NCBI GenBank assembly: GCA_028583405.1
Contig: JAPTMU010000154.1
Location: forward strand, 75,307-139,306
Reading direction: 5' to 3'
Length of the DNA: 64,000 nucleotides
DNA from: Pogonophryne albipinna
Taxonomy: Eukaryota; Chordata; Actinopteri; Perciformes; Artedidraconidae
Notes under the pieces: model-generated
The model's database searches: none
Told to the model about the DNA's origin: nothing
What the model saw: only the letters and a program-made list of their open reading frames with translations
In this document: positions 37,899 to 51,237 of the stretch, piece after piece
Layout of the letters: every line of letters begins with the position of its first letter
How positions within the stretch are numbered: the first letter of the stretch is position 1
Program-made: the position numbers and the translations under genes

Positions 37899-39333
37899 CT
37901 GAAAGAGCAGGAAGAGAGAAGGTTTTGTAAAGAACGCGTCTTCAAGATTCAAGATTCAAGGCGTTTATGGTCATTTGTACACAGCTACAGTGTAGATATG
38001 ACAATGAAAATCTGAGGCTCCTCCAACAGAGCAACACAATACAACAGATAATAGAAATAGTGCAGAATATTCTATATACAAGTAATTGGAATATTGATAT
38101 ACGTTGCAAACAGATGAAAGATATGGATGTTCTTTCAAAACTTCAAGTGTTATTTTACTTTTTATTTAAAGGGGGCCTATCATGCTCTTTTCCAGGATAA
38201 TATTTCTATTTTCACCCTCTGTCTGAAACCAGAGCCCAGTCTGCTCTGATGGGTTGGTTGTGATTGGTCAACAGCTTAGAGATTGTCCCGCCCGTTAGCC
38301 TATCGAGTACAATGTGTCGGCGCGCTAGCCAATAGAAGCAGGAGAGTGGTCACTATGTTCCGGAACTTTGGGATTTTAGCCTTTGGAGACCGTTGACATG
38401 CACTAAAAGGAGAAAGAATAATAGAAAGTCAATTTATTTTACTTTTGAGGTTTATTCTGCACTATCTCTTTTCTGTAAACTTTGTAAATGTCTCTCCTAC
38501 GGAGCAAATACAAGTTTGCTGATTCAAATTTGACTATAGAGGACTATGGATAGAGGGAGGTTAATGGGTGACAGGTCAAATAATATGAGTGTTGAATGTT
38601 GAAATATTGAATTGACTTGAATTTGATAGTTTATTTGATTTTCTCTACAAATTAAAATAATTGAAGTCAGTGGTATAACTCAAAGAGGTTTGATCACTTA
38701 ACTTAAGTAAAACTATTTTGAATAATTAGTTTGATTTAATTTAGTTTGATTAAAGTTATAAATGCAGTTTAGTTTGGTTTTCAACTTTTAGATTATGTAC
38801 ATTTATATATTTGTGTAATTTAACACAATTACCAAAACCTCCAAGTGTAATTTGCATATTAAAACGTCTAGTGTACTTATATTTCACACTTTTACAAAAG
38901 AAGGGGAAAAGTTTTCTGCCTGATTTCTTTTTCTTTTCAGACATTAAATGAAGACTGGAAACTGATTAGCTTTTAGATTACTTCACTCGCAAAGGATACT
39001 CAAGAAATTAGTCATTGCATCCTAAAAGTTATGATCTGTGATGCGATTTATTGAATTACTCCAACTCAGTGAACAAATTAACTGAAATAACTTTTTGCCA
39101 TACTTATGGATTCATTTGTCCTCAAAGTGTGCTGAATAAATGAGGTCAAACAGGACTTCAAGTGCTGCAAAATATTCAATATTTGATTAATTTATTATCA
39201 ACGTCTGCAGCCATACTGAACTGTTTCATTTGCATTATAACAATTTGCATGTTTGACTTGTAATGAAATCCACAACAGACTGATTGTCTAACTATTATTT
39301 CTCAATTGGACTTCTGTATTATTCATTCTGTAC
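37899..39333 (-). other. AKAP6 intron, 1.4 kb
   Basis: A phase-0 intron with gtacag donor and tctttcag acceptor. It contains a MITE fragment at 38167-38410, a short repeat-like stretch with duplicated attcaag motifs at 37946-38070, and otherwise AT-rich sequence with no further coding signal. Confidence 0.85.
38167..38410 (+). mobile_element. CCAAT-motif MITE fragment in AKAP6 intron
   Basis: It begins ttaaagggggcctatcatgc and contains ctctgtctgaaaccagagcc and a gtgattggtcaacagctta motif. It stops at catgcactaaaagg, so the right end is missing. Confidence 0.75.
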
Positions 39334-42234
39334 CTTGTTTTTGATCTTTGCAGACGCAGGACTTTGGTCTGGGACGGACCGGTTTTCGTTCGGTTCTTCC
39401 GACCGGTTCTCTTTGCTCTTCAACGCCAGTGAAGTCATGTCAATAATCTCCCTTACGAAGTCATGCACGCTGTCTTTCTTCCCGTCCTCTTCACTGCGTG
39501 GATGGAGGGAAGAGGGCAGGCGGTCGCAGCAGGACGAGTGAGAATTGTGCCGTTTTTTAGGAGGCCGAGACGACTCTTTGTCTCGAACTTCCCTCTTCGT
39601 TTCCTCCGTCACAAAAGACGAGAACTTGAACTTCTCCTGACTGGTGATGGCTTTCCGCCCCTTGGTTTCTGGCCTGCTGTTGTGCAAGGCATCCTGGGAT
39701 ACGCAGTTTTCAACAGGAGAAAGGGAAGGAGGCGTTGGGATGGAGGAGCTTTGACAGGGCAACTCCCCTCTCAATTGTCCGACTAAAGAGGAAGCCTTTT
39801 TGGACAGGAAGGGATTGAGATCGCAGGACGGTGACGGAGAAAGCTGCTTCGTTGGTTCTGTTTTCATCCAGTCGCCAACATCCTGATCTGCCTCCTCTGT
39901 TTTGGCGAACATGTAAGACTCCCTCAGTGACTCGCCTTTCTTCGTGAACACACTGGACTCCTCTCTAAGGAGCTCGTCATCCTCGTCTTTCCCTTTCAAA
40001 CAGCTCTGGTCCACGTTTCCGTTCTCCACGTCGTCAACAAACTGGCTGATGTAGCTTCTTGTTGCGTTCCTACGGTTCTTCTCCTCTTCTTCCTCATCCT
40101 TGTTGTCTCTTTTCGTTTTGTTGTTGCTGCTATTGGTGTTGTTTTCTACACATTTTGAGCGGTTCTGGAAGCAGTGCTGCCCTTTGTTTTGCACGGAGGT
40201 GAGGTTGGTCCCACACTGCAGCTCATCCCTGAGGCCTGCCTCTGTTTTAGAGGAGGAGGAAGATGAAGAAGTTCGGGGAAATCGGAACCAACTCTGCAGC
40301 TCCCTCTTCATGTACTCCAGCCCCAGAACATACGACCCCTCCATCTCCTCTTCGTCATCATCGTTACCAGACGATGCACCGCTCAACCTCTCCCCTTCAT
40401 CTCCGTCCTCTTCGTCTCGAACGCCCAGCTCCTCCTCAGTGAGTGTGAGCGTGGAGGAAGACAGAAGGTCGCTGTCGTCCTCGTCTTCGTCTGTGCACGC
40501 TGACTTACAGGAGACGTTCACGACAAGACTCAAACTCGCCGCATCTGCTTCGTCCATCCCTTGCCCTCCTCGGCCGTGCCCCTGGCATTGTTTCCTGTAA
40601 CAGCAGTGTCCTGAGTTGGCGTTGGCGGCCATTGTGGGATCCAGGAAGAGATGGCGTTGATTTCCGAGCATGGCACAATCCTCAGAGCCTAAAGAAGAGT
40701 CTTCGTTGCTGCTCAGCTCCGTCAGAGATGTTGTTGCAGAGCTCTCGTTGATCAGGGATGGCGGTCCTTTCCTTGAAGATCTTAAAATCCCAGAAAGGGG
40801 GGAGTGGCGCCCACCGAGGGAGGGCGAGGCGGGGAGTCTGCTTCTCTGATTGGAGCTGCTCCGAAGCGTCATGTCAGAAACACTGCGGGTCATGTTAGCC
40901 ACTAGAGGACTCTGGATGTTCTCCAGACGTTTCAGGAGATCCAGAGTTCTTCGGCTCAGCTCTCCAGAAGACGCTTCTCCTTGAGCACTTTTGTTGATCT
41001 TCTCCTTTCCTGGTTCACCTCCATCCATCTCTTTGTTGAGCCCCAGATCCAGCTCCCCGAGGCTGGCCATGCTTCCCCCGGTATCTTCACCGGTACGACA
41101 CAGTACCAGGCAACTCTCCAAAGAGGCGCTACGATGCAACTGGTCTTTGGAGGGAAATAAGTCCCCACCCAGAGCCAGAAGGGACTCCAACGAGGAGCTC
41201 TGAGATAATACTGGACTGGATGTTTGGCGATGGAGAGCAGGAGGAGTTCCTGTAGCTTTATAATCAACATTGAACCCCGTGAAGTCACTGCGGGAGGTAA
41301 AGTCAGGACCTCCTACCTCGAAGTCCGAATCAGAGTCTGCAGGAGTCAGGATTCCTCGCCCGTTGATTAAGATCTCGACCGCCTCACCTCTCCTGTGCTT
41401 CCTCCTCTTTTCGTCCTCTCTGTTTCTTTTGATATCATCTCTTCTCCATACTTTCTCCTTCATACTTTCCTCTCTCTTGGTTCTTTGGTTGTACCTGGTG
41501 CCACCGTCTTTGTGCAGAACCAGATGACTTCCTTGCACAGATTCATACTTCCTTTGCTTCTCTTCGTCCTCATGTCCTTCTCCTTGATCCTCTTCCTGGA
41601 TTTCGGAGTTTGTCGTCGTCGTCTCCGTGTCTCCGGTATCACTTACGATCCCACTTTCGCTTTCTGACCGCCGACTGCTCGCCGATTGACCGCTTCCTCT
41701 ACCACTCTCCCCATCCCGGTATCCAACGTTTCCTCCTTGGCTTGGTGGCATCAAACCACCCAGGATGTCCGGCAGGGATTCGATGGAGGAAAAGGAAGAG
41801 TCCTTACTCAGGCTCTTCAGCAGAATGTGCTGTTTCCGTTTTCCTGATTTGGTTTTGTGCAACATGGAGGAAGTAGAAGGAAACTGAGGCTGTCTGTATA
41901 ACTCGACACTATGGAGGCTGTACACCTGATATACCTTATTGTTGTTAGGAGGAAGAGTCACATGGGTCATCATCTCATGACTCTGATTGGCTGTGACACT
42001 GGTACGATTCCCTTTGGGTTGATTCCCATTGGATAGATGGCCGTCCAAAGGCAGATTTGGTTCGAAGGGGAGGTTGTGCATGAGGTCAGGATCTTCTTCT
42101 TCTTCTTGAGGCTCTGTGATTGTCATATCAGTTTCATCCCATTCCCAGGAGTCATCTGGAGGCGGGGCCACTGGTGGGAGTGGGCTGATCTGATGGAGGT
42201 CAACTAGACCCGGTTCCAAGATGTTTCCAGGAAC
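39334..42234 (-). CDS. AKAP6: AKAP6 large exon with PKA-RII anchoring helix
   Basis: This 2,901-bp exon encodes 967 residues in one open frame. Recognisable AKAP6 blocks are YQVYSLHSVELY (residues 102-113), SLSKDSSFSSIESLPDILGG (141-160), ESESGIVSDTGDTETTTTNS (191-210), LSRRTLDLLKRLENIQSP (about 425-443) and an acidic TDEDEDDSDLLSSSTLTLTE block (about 575-595). Near its end, at 39412-39468, HDFVREIIDMTSLALKSK forms the amphipathic helix that binds the regulatory RII subunits of PKA. The acceptor (ctctacag) lies just above 42234 and the donor is AAG|gtacag at 39333. Between the blocks the sequence is low-complexity, acidic and Ser-rich, as expected for this disordered scaffold region. An open frame continues 19 codons upstream of the acceptor, but those codons are intronic. 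Confidence 0.96.
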
Positions 42235-43245
42235 CTGTAGAGACAGAAATAAAGAAAAATACATTAACACATGGTTGAAATTGTTGAGCAAGGATAAGGC
42301 TTAGCTGCCGAAGGAAATACCATAAACCCCAAAGGACGGAGGATTTAATCCTGCAGCATGTCTAACTTCTTGTCTCTTTTACTCACTCTTGCTATGTTTC
42401 TAATCTACTTTGTAAAATGGCAAAAAGGAAAAGGACAACAGGGTAATAAAAGAAGATTATTCTGTACACATGAAGACAGTCTGTCCTGGGAGACTAAGTA
42501 CATTTTCTGATGTAAAATTCACTTGAATGCTAAAATAGTACATTACTTTAATTTCTATTAAATGTTGGGGTTATTATAACGTTTTATATGCGTTTGACTG
42601 TATATGAAGGTCTGATGGACGATAGTATGATACTGTTGGCAAGGCTTTCATCAAAGGCATGTTCAATATCTCCAAAATATCAGCTTTGAAGGAAAAAATA
42701 AAACCTAATTGCTGTAAAATGAAACCTCATAGTGTTATGTCTCCCTCTAAACGCCAGGTATGGATAGCAATGTTATATTAAAGAAAGAAACATTTGCAAA
42801 TTGATCATTTTAATCGCTTAACAATAAACAGCTAGCTTCCGTCCCACTGCTCCAAGTCATAACAAACTAGTTTAGGAACATCAGAAGTTAGTATAGAAAT
42901 GGAGCACACATACATTGATATTGCAAGTTGTTATCTACAATATAGTGTCAGTAGCAGAGGTCGCGTTAACCGAATAATTTCCGTCAATGAAAGCAGTCCG
43001 TCATTTTGACAGATTAGAACACAACTCGGAACAGCGCCACAATGTCCACCAGCGGCCCACATTATATGACATCCTTAGTGGCCAGGTCGACTGAGGGCGA
43101 TCTACTCTACTGTAGTCTGTAACTATTATTTAGTCATTCACACCCCTGTCCAGTTGGTGGCGAGTGTGTGTATAGCTCTATTGTCTAGTCTTCTTTTTGA
43201 CCTCGTTGATTACCTCGTTGTTTAACCGGCTTTAGCAATCGCAAA

Positions 43246-43600
43246 ATGTCACGGCAGCTGATCGTCCGAAGCTTTTTTAATAAGCCCAGTAATTGTGATG
43301 GTGTGGATAAACGAGGTGAAAAGAGGGATTGATGCGGTGGAGGATGAAGGACAAGCCAGTAAGACTAAAACTGACAACGTTCAGCCAGCGGCAGAGGGGC
43401 AAGCAAGTGGCAAGGAGTTGAAGCGGGAGTACTGGGTTCAGTGGGAGCAAGAGTTTAAGTGGCTGAGGAGGGAAGATGGCAAAATGTTCTGCGACATCTG
43501 TAGAAAGATTTGTCCGAGGCTGCACGACGATGCAGAGATCAGCGTTCAGGCTACAGCAGGTCAATTGAGTTGTTCTTGTAAATGTTTTGTTCATATTTAG
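43246..43600 (+). pseudogene. Decayed N-terminus of a hAT/TTF-zinc-finger transposase-like protein
   Basis: The frame opening at 43246 reads MSRQLIVRSFFNKPS and hits a stop after 28 codons. Another frame (43295-43600) continues with YWVQWEQEFKWLRREDGKMF then CDICRKI, like the TTF-type zinc-finger region of hAT/ZNF862-type proteins. A frameshift between the two and loss of everything downstream make this a pseudogene within the hAT element. The family call is from remembered resemblance. Confidence 0.5.
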
Positions 43601-43964
43601 ATCGTAATTGTCTCATTTAAAACAATGGCATTGTTCATATTTGCCTGTTGAGGCACAATGGTCGTGGTGTTTTTAGCGGGCTCTGCCCCCCTCTGCTGTC
43701 TGTCAGTGCAGGAACAAAGAAATCATTCATGTTCGTGTTGACATGAACAGTGACCACGCGGTCGGTGTCTCTGTTCATCTTTTTTTTTCTCCATGCCCTT
43801 AAAAGTTCTGTATGAATCATTAAAAAAATGAATGAATGAACATTTGCTGCTCAGTACCCAAACATACATATTAAACATGTCTCATCTCATCATTAAAACT
43901 CTTAAAAAACTTTATCAAATAAAATGACGGGTAATAATGGATTATGACGGAAATGTTACGATCC

Positions 43965-44008
43965 TGTCTCTTCTACATCAACATGTGTCCCCTCTTCTCC
44001 ATGTCTCT
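43965..44008 (+). repeat. Lone 37-bp minisatellite unit plus 7 bp
   Basis: One complete unit with a second copy of its first 7 bases (tgtctct at 43965 and 44002, spacing exactly 37). It interrupts the right terminal inverted repeat of the hAT element. Confidence 0.9.
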
Positions 44009-44486
44009 AAAAAGTCTAACGCAACCACTGGTCAGTAGTGTGATTTAAGTCGAACTCTTCGATCCGAAGCAAGAGTCAGCTTCAGGGATTTCTCGATCAA
44101 CAGTTTCCAGCACTGGCTATTTGTCCGGGTTACCAACAAGAAGTCATTTCCTGTTTGAAGCCAATTTGGCCCCCAGGCACCAGAAGTCACCCCCCTCCTC
44201 TGCCATGGGTCATACAAATAGCCGCAGTTCAGCTGTAAAGTGTTTCAAAATTATAGAAATTGGATGAATTACAGATATAAATAATATACAAGGTTCTTCG
44301 TGGGTCATCAAATACCGGATTTGATTGGATTAGGCTGATTGATAGCCCTTACTCTGCGTGCTGAATGTGTTTTTGAATGCGTCTGCAGTGGCAGAAAAAC
44401 CCTGTTCAGTCATTACCCCCATCTCCCTTATCAGCACGAGGGGAATAAACACAAATCTCATAGAAATTCATTGCACAGAGCCATAT

Positions 44487-44658
<172 letters not shown>

Positions 44659-44689
44659 CCATCCAGTTTATTAGATTAATAGGCTATGA

Positions 44690-45730
44690 ATGGCTAATAC
44701 GAATTACCCCCCTCTCTTGTTAACGAGACGCGGAGCAATTTGTATAATTATGTCTGAGGAAGGGAAGAATTCCTGTGTCTAAGCATATTTTTAGACAGCC
44801 GAGCTTTCTGAAGGCTTTTGATTACGTATTTACTTTGGGGTTTTCAGCGCCGTGCTCTTCCTCTCAGAAGTCGTTTTTGAATAATTCATCGCTTTGTTCC
44901 AGAGCCGGAATAATTTGTGTTGAGATTTATGAGCAATTGCTTTCGGGGGGTGGGCTGATTTTACTCTTTTTGAAATGATCACAGGACGTGTTTTGTCAGA
45001 GTGTCTCTTTTCAAACGGAGGCCGAATACAAGATTCTCTCAGAGAGGCGATTTCCCAACACGTCTTTTTAAAGAGTTTGCTGCCAAAACAAGATCTGAAG
45101 AAACACAACCTATACTCGCTGTGTTTGATCGCTCAGCATCTCATGCACTTTAAATGATAATATAGAGCCAGTACAGTTTAATGCACTGGATTTTAAATTA
45201 CGTTAAACTTCAATCCGAACGGGCCATTTCTGAAGTCCTGTTTCTAGCAGTTTACTAGGAATTAGTAACATGAAACAAGACGTAATTAGACAGATTGCTT
45301 CTCAAGGATGAGGGGAATTGCACATGCTTCAGGGGGTTTCTGAAATGTATTGATTAAGGACTCAATAATTGCCTAAATGAGTGGTTAAGACGGAGCTTTC
45401 AGCGCTGTGGGAGGTGGTGGAAGTAAATGTGCCAGTAAAGTCTTAATGTTTTGATTTGTTGTATTCTGTCCAAGAAATAAACCTAAAGCCCTTAGCAATT
45501 GATTGGTAACCAACGTATAGAACCTGAATATCATCCTATTTGTACTTCCAGGTATCATAAAATGTTACGTACTGTTTGTTTCTCCCATTTTTAAAAGACA
45601 ACGTTAAATAACTTTGAGCAGTATGTGTAGATTTTTGGGAAATCACCTTTCTCTCTTTCTTTCCAGTCTCGTTTCTTTCTATTAAAGAGGACATATTATT
45701 CTCCTTTTCAGTGATTGACAGAACAAACAT
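44690..45730. other. Unique-looking intronic sequence
   Basis: No repeat features and no coding frame. It has many homeobox-like taatta/aattag words and even composition, the look of conserved non-coding sequence, but conservation cannot be judged here. Confidence 0.25.
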
Positions 45731-45732
45731 AC

Positions 45733-45905
45733 ATGATTTGGAGGCTGTGGCTCAGTGGATAGTAGATAGTGTGCTGGACTTCGAAAACAGGGGGTAGCAA
45801 GTTCGAGTCCCACTGCAGTCAGCATGTCGTTGTGTCCCTGAGACACTTCACCCCAAAGTGCTCCTGCTGGGATTGCCCACAGTATTGAATGTGTGTAAGA
45901 CGACA
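45733..45905 (+). mobile_element. tRNA-derived SINE
   Basis: Contains a box A-like tggctcagtgg and box B-like gttcgagtccc at tRNA-like spacing. The body is shared with the copy at 57415-57590 (cagcatgtcgttgtgtccct, gacacttc-ccccaaagtgct). Confidence 0.85.
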
Positions 45906-46239
45906 TGTAATGTAATTTGTCTTCTCAGAGCTAAGTTGGTTGACGAAAGCCATTTTGTCCAATTAAGGGTTCATCCTCTGGGGAACAGGATTTGGTCATT
46001 TAATGTTAATCTGCCTAACAACAAGCTGACATTAGAACCAGGTCAAAATAACTGTTTTCAAGGGTTCCTTATTGCAATGTTCTGACGATACTGTTATGAT
46101 TGGCTGTGAATAAGAACATATTTATTTATTTATTTATTTTGAGAAAGAGGCAGGTAATATACAATTATTTTCTTCTCCCTGCTCCTTTTTGGGGTATGGT
46201 GTGTTTATAGAGACGTGTTTTGCAAATAATTGTTATATA

Positions 46240-48673
46240 TTAAAGGTCCCCTGTTATACTGTTTGTCATCAATATATCACAGGTCTCAGATATATCCAGA
46301 GCCTGTCTCTGATTGGCTGAAACACCAAACAGATCATTGCAGCATTACCCATAATCCCCTCTGTTTCAGCCCTGTTTCCAAAGTGCTGATTCTCTGTCTG
46401 TTACTTTAGATGAAAATAAGGAGCCCCTCCCCACGCCCCTCTGAGAGACATTTGGTTACAAAGAACTCAATGGTGCTCTAGAGGAGATTCAGGTGATAAG
46501 GGGGGGGGGGGGGTTACCTTGGTTGCTGATTGGCTAATGGTTACTCAAGACAAAACATCGTTATGACATCACAAAGTGGCCAAAATCTGATCAGCTCATT
46601 TTCAGACAGGCTTTTATAGAAATGAATCAAAAAGAGAGAGAATCTTTGTTCCTGAAACTTTCAGAGTCTCTTTCCACAGAGGGGACACATGTTGATGTAG
46701 AAGAGACATGAAGAAGAGGGGACACATGTTGATGTAGAAGAGACATGAAGAAGAGGGGACACATGTTGATGTAGAAGAGACATGAAGAAGAGGGGACACA
46801 TGTTGATGTAGAAGAGACATGAAGAAGAGGGGACGCATGTTGATGTAGGAGAGACATGAAGAAGAGGGGACACATGTTGATGTAGAAGAGACATGAGGAA
46901 GAGGGGACACATGTTGATGTAGGAGAGACATGAAGAAGAGGGGACACATGTTGATGTAGAAGAGACATGAAGAAGAGGGGACACATGTTGATGTAGAAGA
47001 GACATGAAGAAGAGGGGACACATGTTGATGTAGAAGAGACATGAAGAAGAGGGGACACATGTTGATGTAGAAGAGACATGAAGAAGAGAGGACACATGTT
47101 GATGTAGAAGAGACATGAAGAAGAGGGGACACATGTTGATGTAGAAGAGACATGAAGAAGAGGGGACACATGTTGATGTAGAAGAGACATGAAGAAGAGG
47201 GGACACATGTTGATGTAGAAGAGACATGAAGAAGAGGGGACACATGTTGATGTAGAAGAGACATGAAGAAGAGGGGACACATGTTGATGTAGAAGAGACA
47301 TGAAGAAGAGAGGGACACATGTTGATGTAGAAGAGACATGAAGAAGAGGGGACACATGTTGATGTAGAAGAGACATGAAGAAGAGGGGACACAGTGTTGA
47401 TGTAGAAGAGACATGAAGAAGAGGGGACACGTGTTGATGTAGAAGAGACATGGAGAAGAGGGGACACATGTTGATGTAGAAGAGACATGAAGAAGAGGGG
47501 ACACATGTTGATGTAGAGAGACATGAAGAAGAGGGGACACATGTTGATGTAGAAGAGACATGAAGAAGAGGGGACACATGTTGATGTAGAAGAGACATGA
47601 AGAAGAGGGGACACATGTTGATGTAGAAGAGACATGAAGAAGAGGGGACACATGTTGATGTAGAAGAGACATGAAGAAGAGGGGACACATGTTGATGTAG
47701 AAGAGACATGAAGAAGAGGGGACACATGTTGATGTAGAAGAGACATGAAGAAGAGGGGACACATGTTGATGTAGAAGAGACATGAAGAAGAGGGGACACA
47801 TGTTGATGTAGAAGAGACATGAAGAAGAGGGGACACATGTTGATGTAGAAGAGACATGAAGAAGAGGGGACACATGTTGATGTAGAAGAGACATGAAGAA
47901 GAGGGGACACATGTTGATGTAGAAGAGACATGAAGAAGAGGGGACACATGTTGATGTAGAAGGAGACATGAAGAAGAGGGGACACATGTTGATGTAGAAG
48001 AGACATGGAAGAAGAGGGGACACATGTTGATGTAGAAGAGACATGAAGAAGAGGGGACACATGTTGATGTAGAAGAGACATGAAGAAGAGGGGACACATG
48101 TTGATGTAGAAGAGACATGAAGAAGAGGGGACACATGTTGATGTAGAAGGAGACATGGAGAAGAGGGGACACATGTTGATGTAGAAGAGACATGAAGAAG
48201 AGGGGACACATGTTGATGTAGAAGAGACATGGAGAAGAGGGGACACATGTTGATGTAGAAGAGACATGGAGAAGAGGGGACACATGTTGATGTAGAAGAG
48301 ACATGAAGAAGAGGGGACACATGTTGATGTAGAAGAGACATGAAGAAGAGGGGACACATGTTGATGTAGAAGAGACATGGAGAAGAGGGGACACATGTTG
48401 ATGTAGAAGAGACATGAAGAAGAGGGGACACATGTTGATGTAGAAGAGACAGTGAAGAAGAGGGGACACATGTTGATGTAGAAGGAGACATGGAGAAGAG
48501 GGGACACATGTTGATGTAGAAGAGACATGAAGAAGAGGGGACACATGTTGATGTAGAAGAGACATGGAGAAGAGGGGACACATGTTGATGTAGAAGAGAC
48601 ATGGAGAAGAGGGGACACATGTTGATGTAGAAGAGACATGGAGAAGAGGATTTTGCATAATAGTGACCTTTAA
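46240..48673 (-). mobile_element. MITE copy B with 37-bp array, in AKAP6 intron
   Basis: An inverted copy of the element at 15542-19962, without LINE insertions. It begins ttaaaggtcccctgttatac and ends aatagtgacctttaa. The 440-bp body (46240-46678) matches 18811-19216 and 59307-59740 in reverse complement, including the C/G run. Confidence 0.85.
46679..48649 (-). repeat. 37-bp minisatellite, array B, about 53 units
   Basis: Reverse-complement orientation (unit gaagaagaggggacacat...), very homogeneous. A few 1-bp indels give 36- or 38-bp units at 47308, 47395, 47515, 47960 and 48008. Variant gagaag replaces gaagaag mainly in the right third. In the AKAP6 transcript this array reads as the pyrimidine-rich strand. 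Confidence 0.97.
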
Positions 48674-48777
48674 GTTGAGCATACTATGAACGGAACAAAT
48701 AAAAATGAAATGATTGAACCCACATGAACTCTACCTTAGTCTGTTGTTTACAGTCTCTGTTTATCGCCAGCTGTTGA

Positions 48778-48779
<2 letters not shown>

Positions 48780-48832
<53 letters not shown>
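48780..48832. repeat. (GT)n microsatellite in AKAP6 intron
   Basis: About 26 dinucleotides just beyond MITE copy B. Confidence 0.95.
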
Positions 48833-48833
<1 letters not shown>

Positions 48834-49087
48834 ATGCGAGGGAACCTGTGTGGTGTTTTTTTTGGGAGGTGAAAAGCAGGAAACTTCTTTTCCCATTAGC
48901 TCTGGTTTGACTGCCCCATTTGTTAGCATAGCATCTGCTGGAAGGCCCAAGGAGAGCACAGCTATCTAGCAGCGTCGGGGTGATTATTCATGTGGCTGCG
49001 CTCCTCCAGGAGTCTCTGCTGGATCTCTGTCGTACCAGTTGTCAAAGAGCTGAGGGAGATTCAAAATGAATAGAAGCTCGTAGATAA

Positions 49088-50215
49088 ATCACCTCTCCAT
49101 GCTGAGTGGAGGAGAAGACAGGCTGCTCTGAATGTAATTGCGAAAACTGTGAATGAAAACCTCCATATGTTGCTCATAACTCCGCTCTGTTTCATAACGT
49201 CGAGGAAAGTGTTTCTAAAAAATATAATTTCCATATATTATATTCGACTAACAGGTGAGGGCTTTCCTTTAGAGTCTTTCACATCGAACCTGAGATCAAA
49301 CGAGACCCTTCCTCTGCTTTCTGAAGAGGATGTGAACAATGCCACGGATACAAAATAACATCTTCCATAATGTTCTGAAAACTTAATCGATTGCTATTCT
49401 GTTAACATTCCAACACTGTTATTACACCTGTATTACACATAAATACATCCCGTAATACACCCATAACGCTGGGTTATTACACCCATATTACACTAATGAA
49501 TAATAATAATAATGCATTTAATTTAGGGGCGCCTTTCAAAGCTCTCAAGGACACCTTACAGAGCATAAAAGACTTAAAAACAACAATCAGGTTTAAATTA
49601 TTAAGATATTGAATATGCCAGTTTAAAAAGGTGTGTTTTCAGGCTGGATTTGAAGGTTGAGTGTGAGTCCATAGTGCGGATGTCTTGTGGGAGAGAGTTC
49701 CAGAGAAGGGGGGCAGAGTGGCTGAAGGCTCTTGACCCCATGGTGGTCAGGCGGGAAGAAGGTACAGTGAGTTGGAAGGCAGAGGAGGATCGGAGGGCAC
49801 GAGAGGGAGGGTAGGTGTGAAGGAGTTCAGAGAGATATGGAGGTGCAAGAGTGTGAAGGGCCTTGAAGGTGAGGAGCAACACTTTAAAATCTATGCGGTA
49901 TTTAACGGGGAGCCAATGGAGTTGTTGGAGAACCGGAGTGATATGATTAATGGAAGGAGTTCTGGTAATGATACAGGCGTTATTACACTGTTAATAACAC
50001 TGTTAATAACACTGTTAATAACACTGTTATTACACCCATGTTACACTGATATTACACCATTATGAGACCTGTATTACACCCATATAATACCCATGTTAGA
50101 GCCATATTACACGGTTACTACACTGTTATTACACCCATGTTACTTTGTGCTGTACCCATGCACTTGTGGGGATAAATACAGTTTAATTTAACTGAATTAG
50201 ATTCAAATCATCAAA
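49088..50215. repeat. Segmental duplication, block 1
   Basis: Shares about 300 bp of near-identical sequence with 52595-52905 (ctccatgctgagtggagg, cctccatatgttgctcat, aacatcttccataatgttct), then the same ttattaca-rich tail and ttactttgtgctgtacccat end. A LINE is inserted in it. Confidence 0.9.
49501..49975 (-). mobile_element. LINE 3' fragment in duplicated block
   Basis: On the minus strand the translation LLTFKALHTLAPPYLSELLH followed by WNSLPQDIRTMDSHSTF is the C-terminus of an L2/CR1-like LINE protein. The 3' end at the left is gggcgcctttcaaagctctc preceded by (TAA)n. It was inserted after the duplication, since the partner block at 52.6 kb lacks it. Confidence 0.8.
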
Positions 50216-50300
50216 GCACCTTTTTCTGTTGTGAGTTGAAGCTCAGAATTAGCCTAGATGTGCCGAACAAGGGGCTGTTTGATATGGGACTCCCTCTCTG

Positions 50301-50444
<144 letters not shown>

Positions 50445-50642
50445 TGGAGAGGAGGATAAGACAAATAACAGAGGCCAGACACCCTGACCTCGCTGCCTGG
50501 CTGGAGAGTAATTTCACTTCTTCTGGAGATGGGAGAGGAATAGAGAGGGAGCGGGAGTAAAGCAGAGAGGCATATATCTGGCTGCTTTAGCTTATAAATG
50601 AACACTTCTGCTCCGTGATAAAACGATTGTTCTCTCCTGGCC

Positions 50643-50962
<320 letters not shown>

Positions 50963-51237
50963 TTGTATAACAAATCAGGATTGCACGGTGAGCTCGACTA
51001 CTTTGCAATTTAAAATCCAGAGAGATGATTTAATACATATTTGCCTTCAACTTTAATGTCAATTAAAAGGGAAATACTGGATTCTGCTGATGTTCAGGTT
51101 TATATTTGTATTTGGAATAAAAAAATCTGAGAAAAAAGTCAACAATTTGAGAAAAAGTAAAAATTTGTCTGAGAAAATAAAATAAAAATTTCTCAGAATT
51201 TTGACTAAAATCCGAGCTGTTTATTGTTCTCATTTTT

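Larger units (their letters stand above)
42955..44030. mobile_element. hAT-type element with 8-bp target duplication
   Basis: It is flanked by a perfect 8-bp direct repeat gtcagtag at 42947-42954 and 44031-44038. The ends are related inverted repeats (cagaggtcgcgttaacc at left, gtctaacgcaaccactg at right). Inside, at about 43246-43600, is a decayed coding remnant with a zinc-finger-like stretch. A lone 37-bp minisatellite unit interrupts the right terminal repeat. Length is 1,076 bp and no full transposase is present. Confidence 0.85.

Noticed and set aside
45740..45815. tRNA gene
   Set aside because: Box A and B are present, but the sequence continues into a shared SINE body also found at 57.4 kb, and the stem pairings are not intact.
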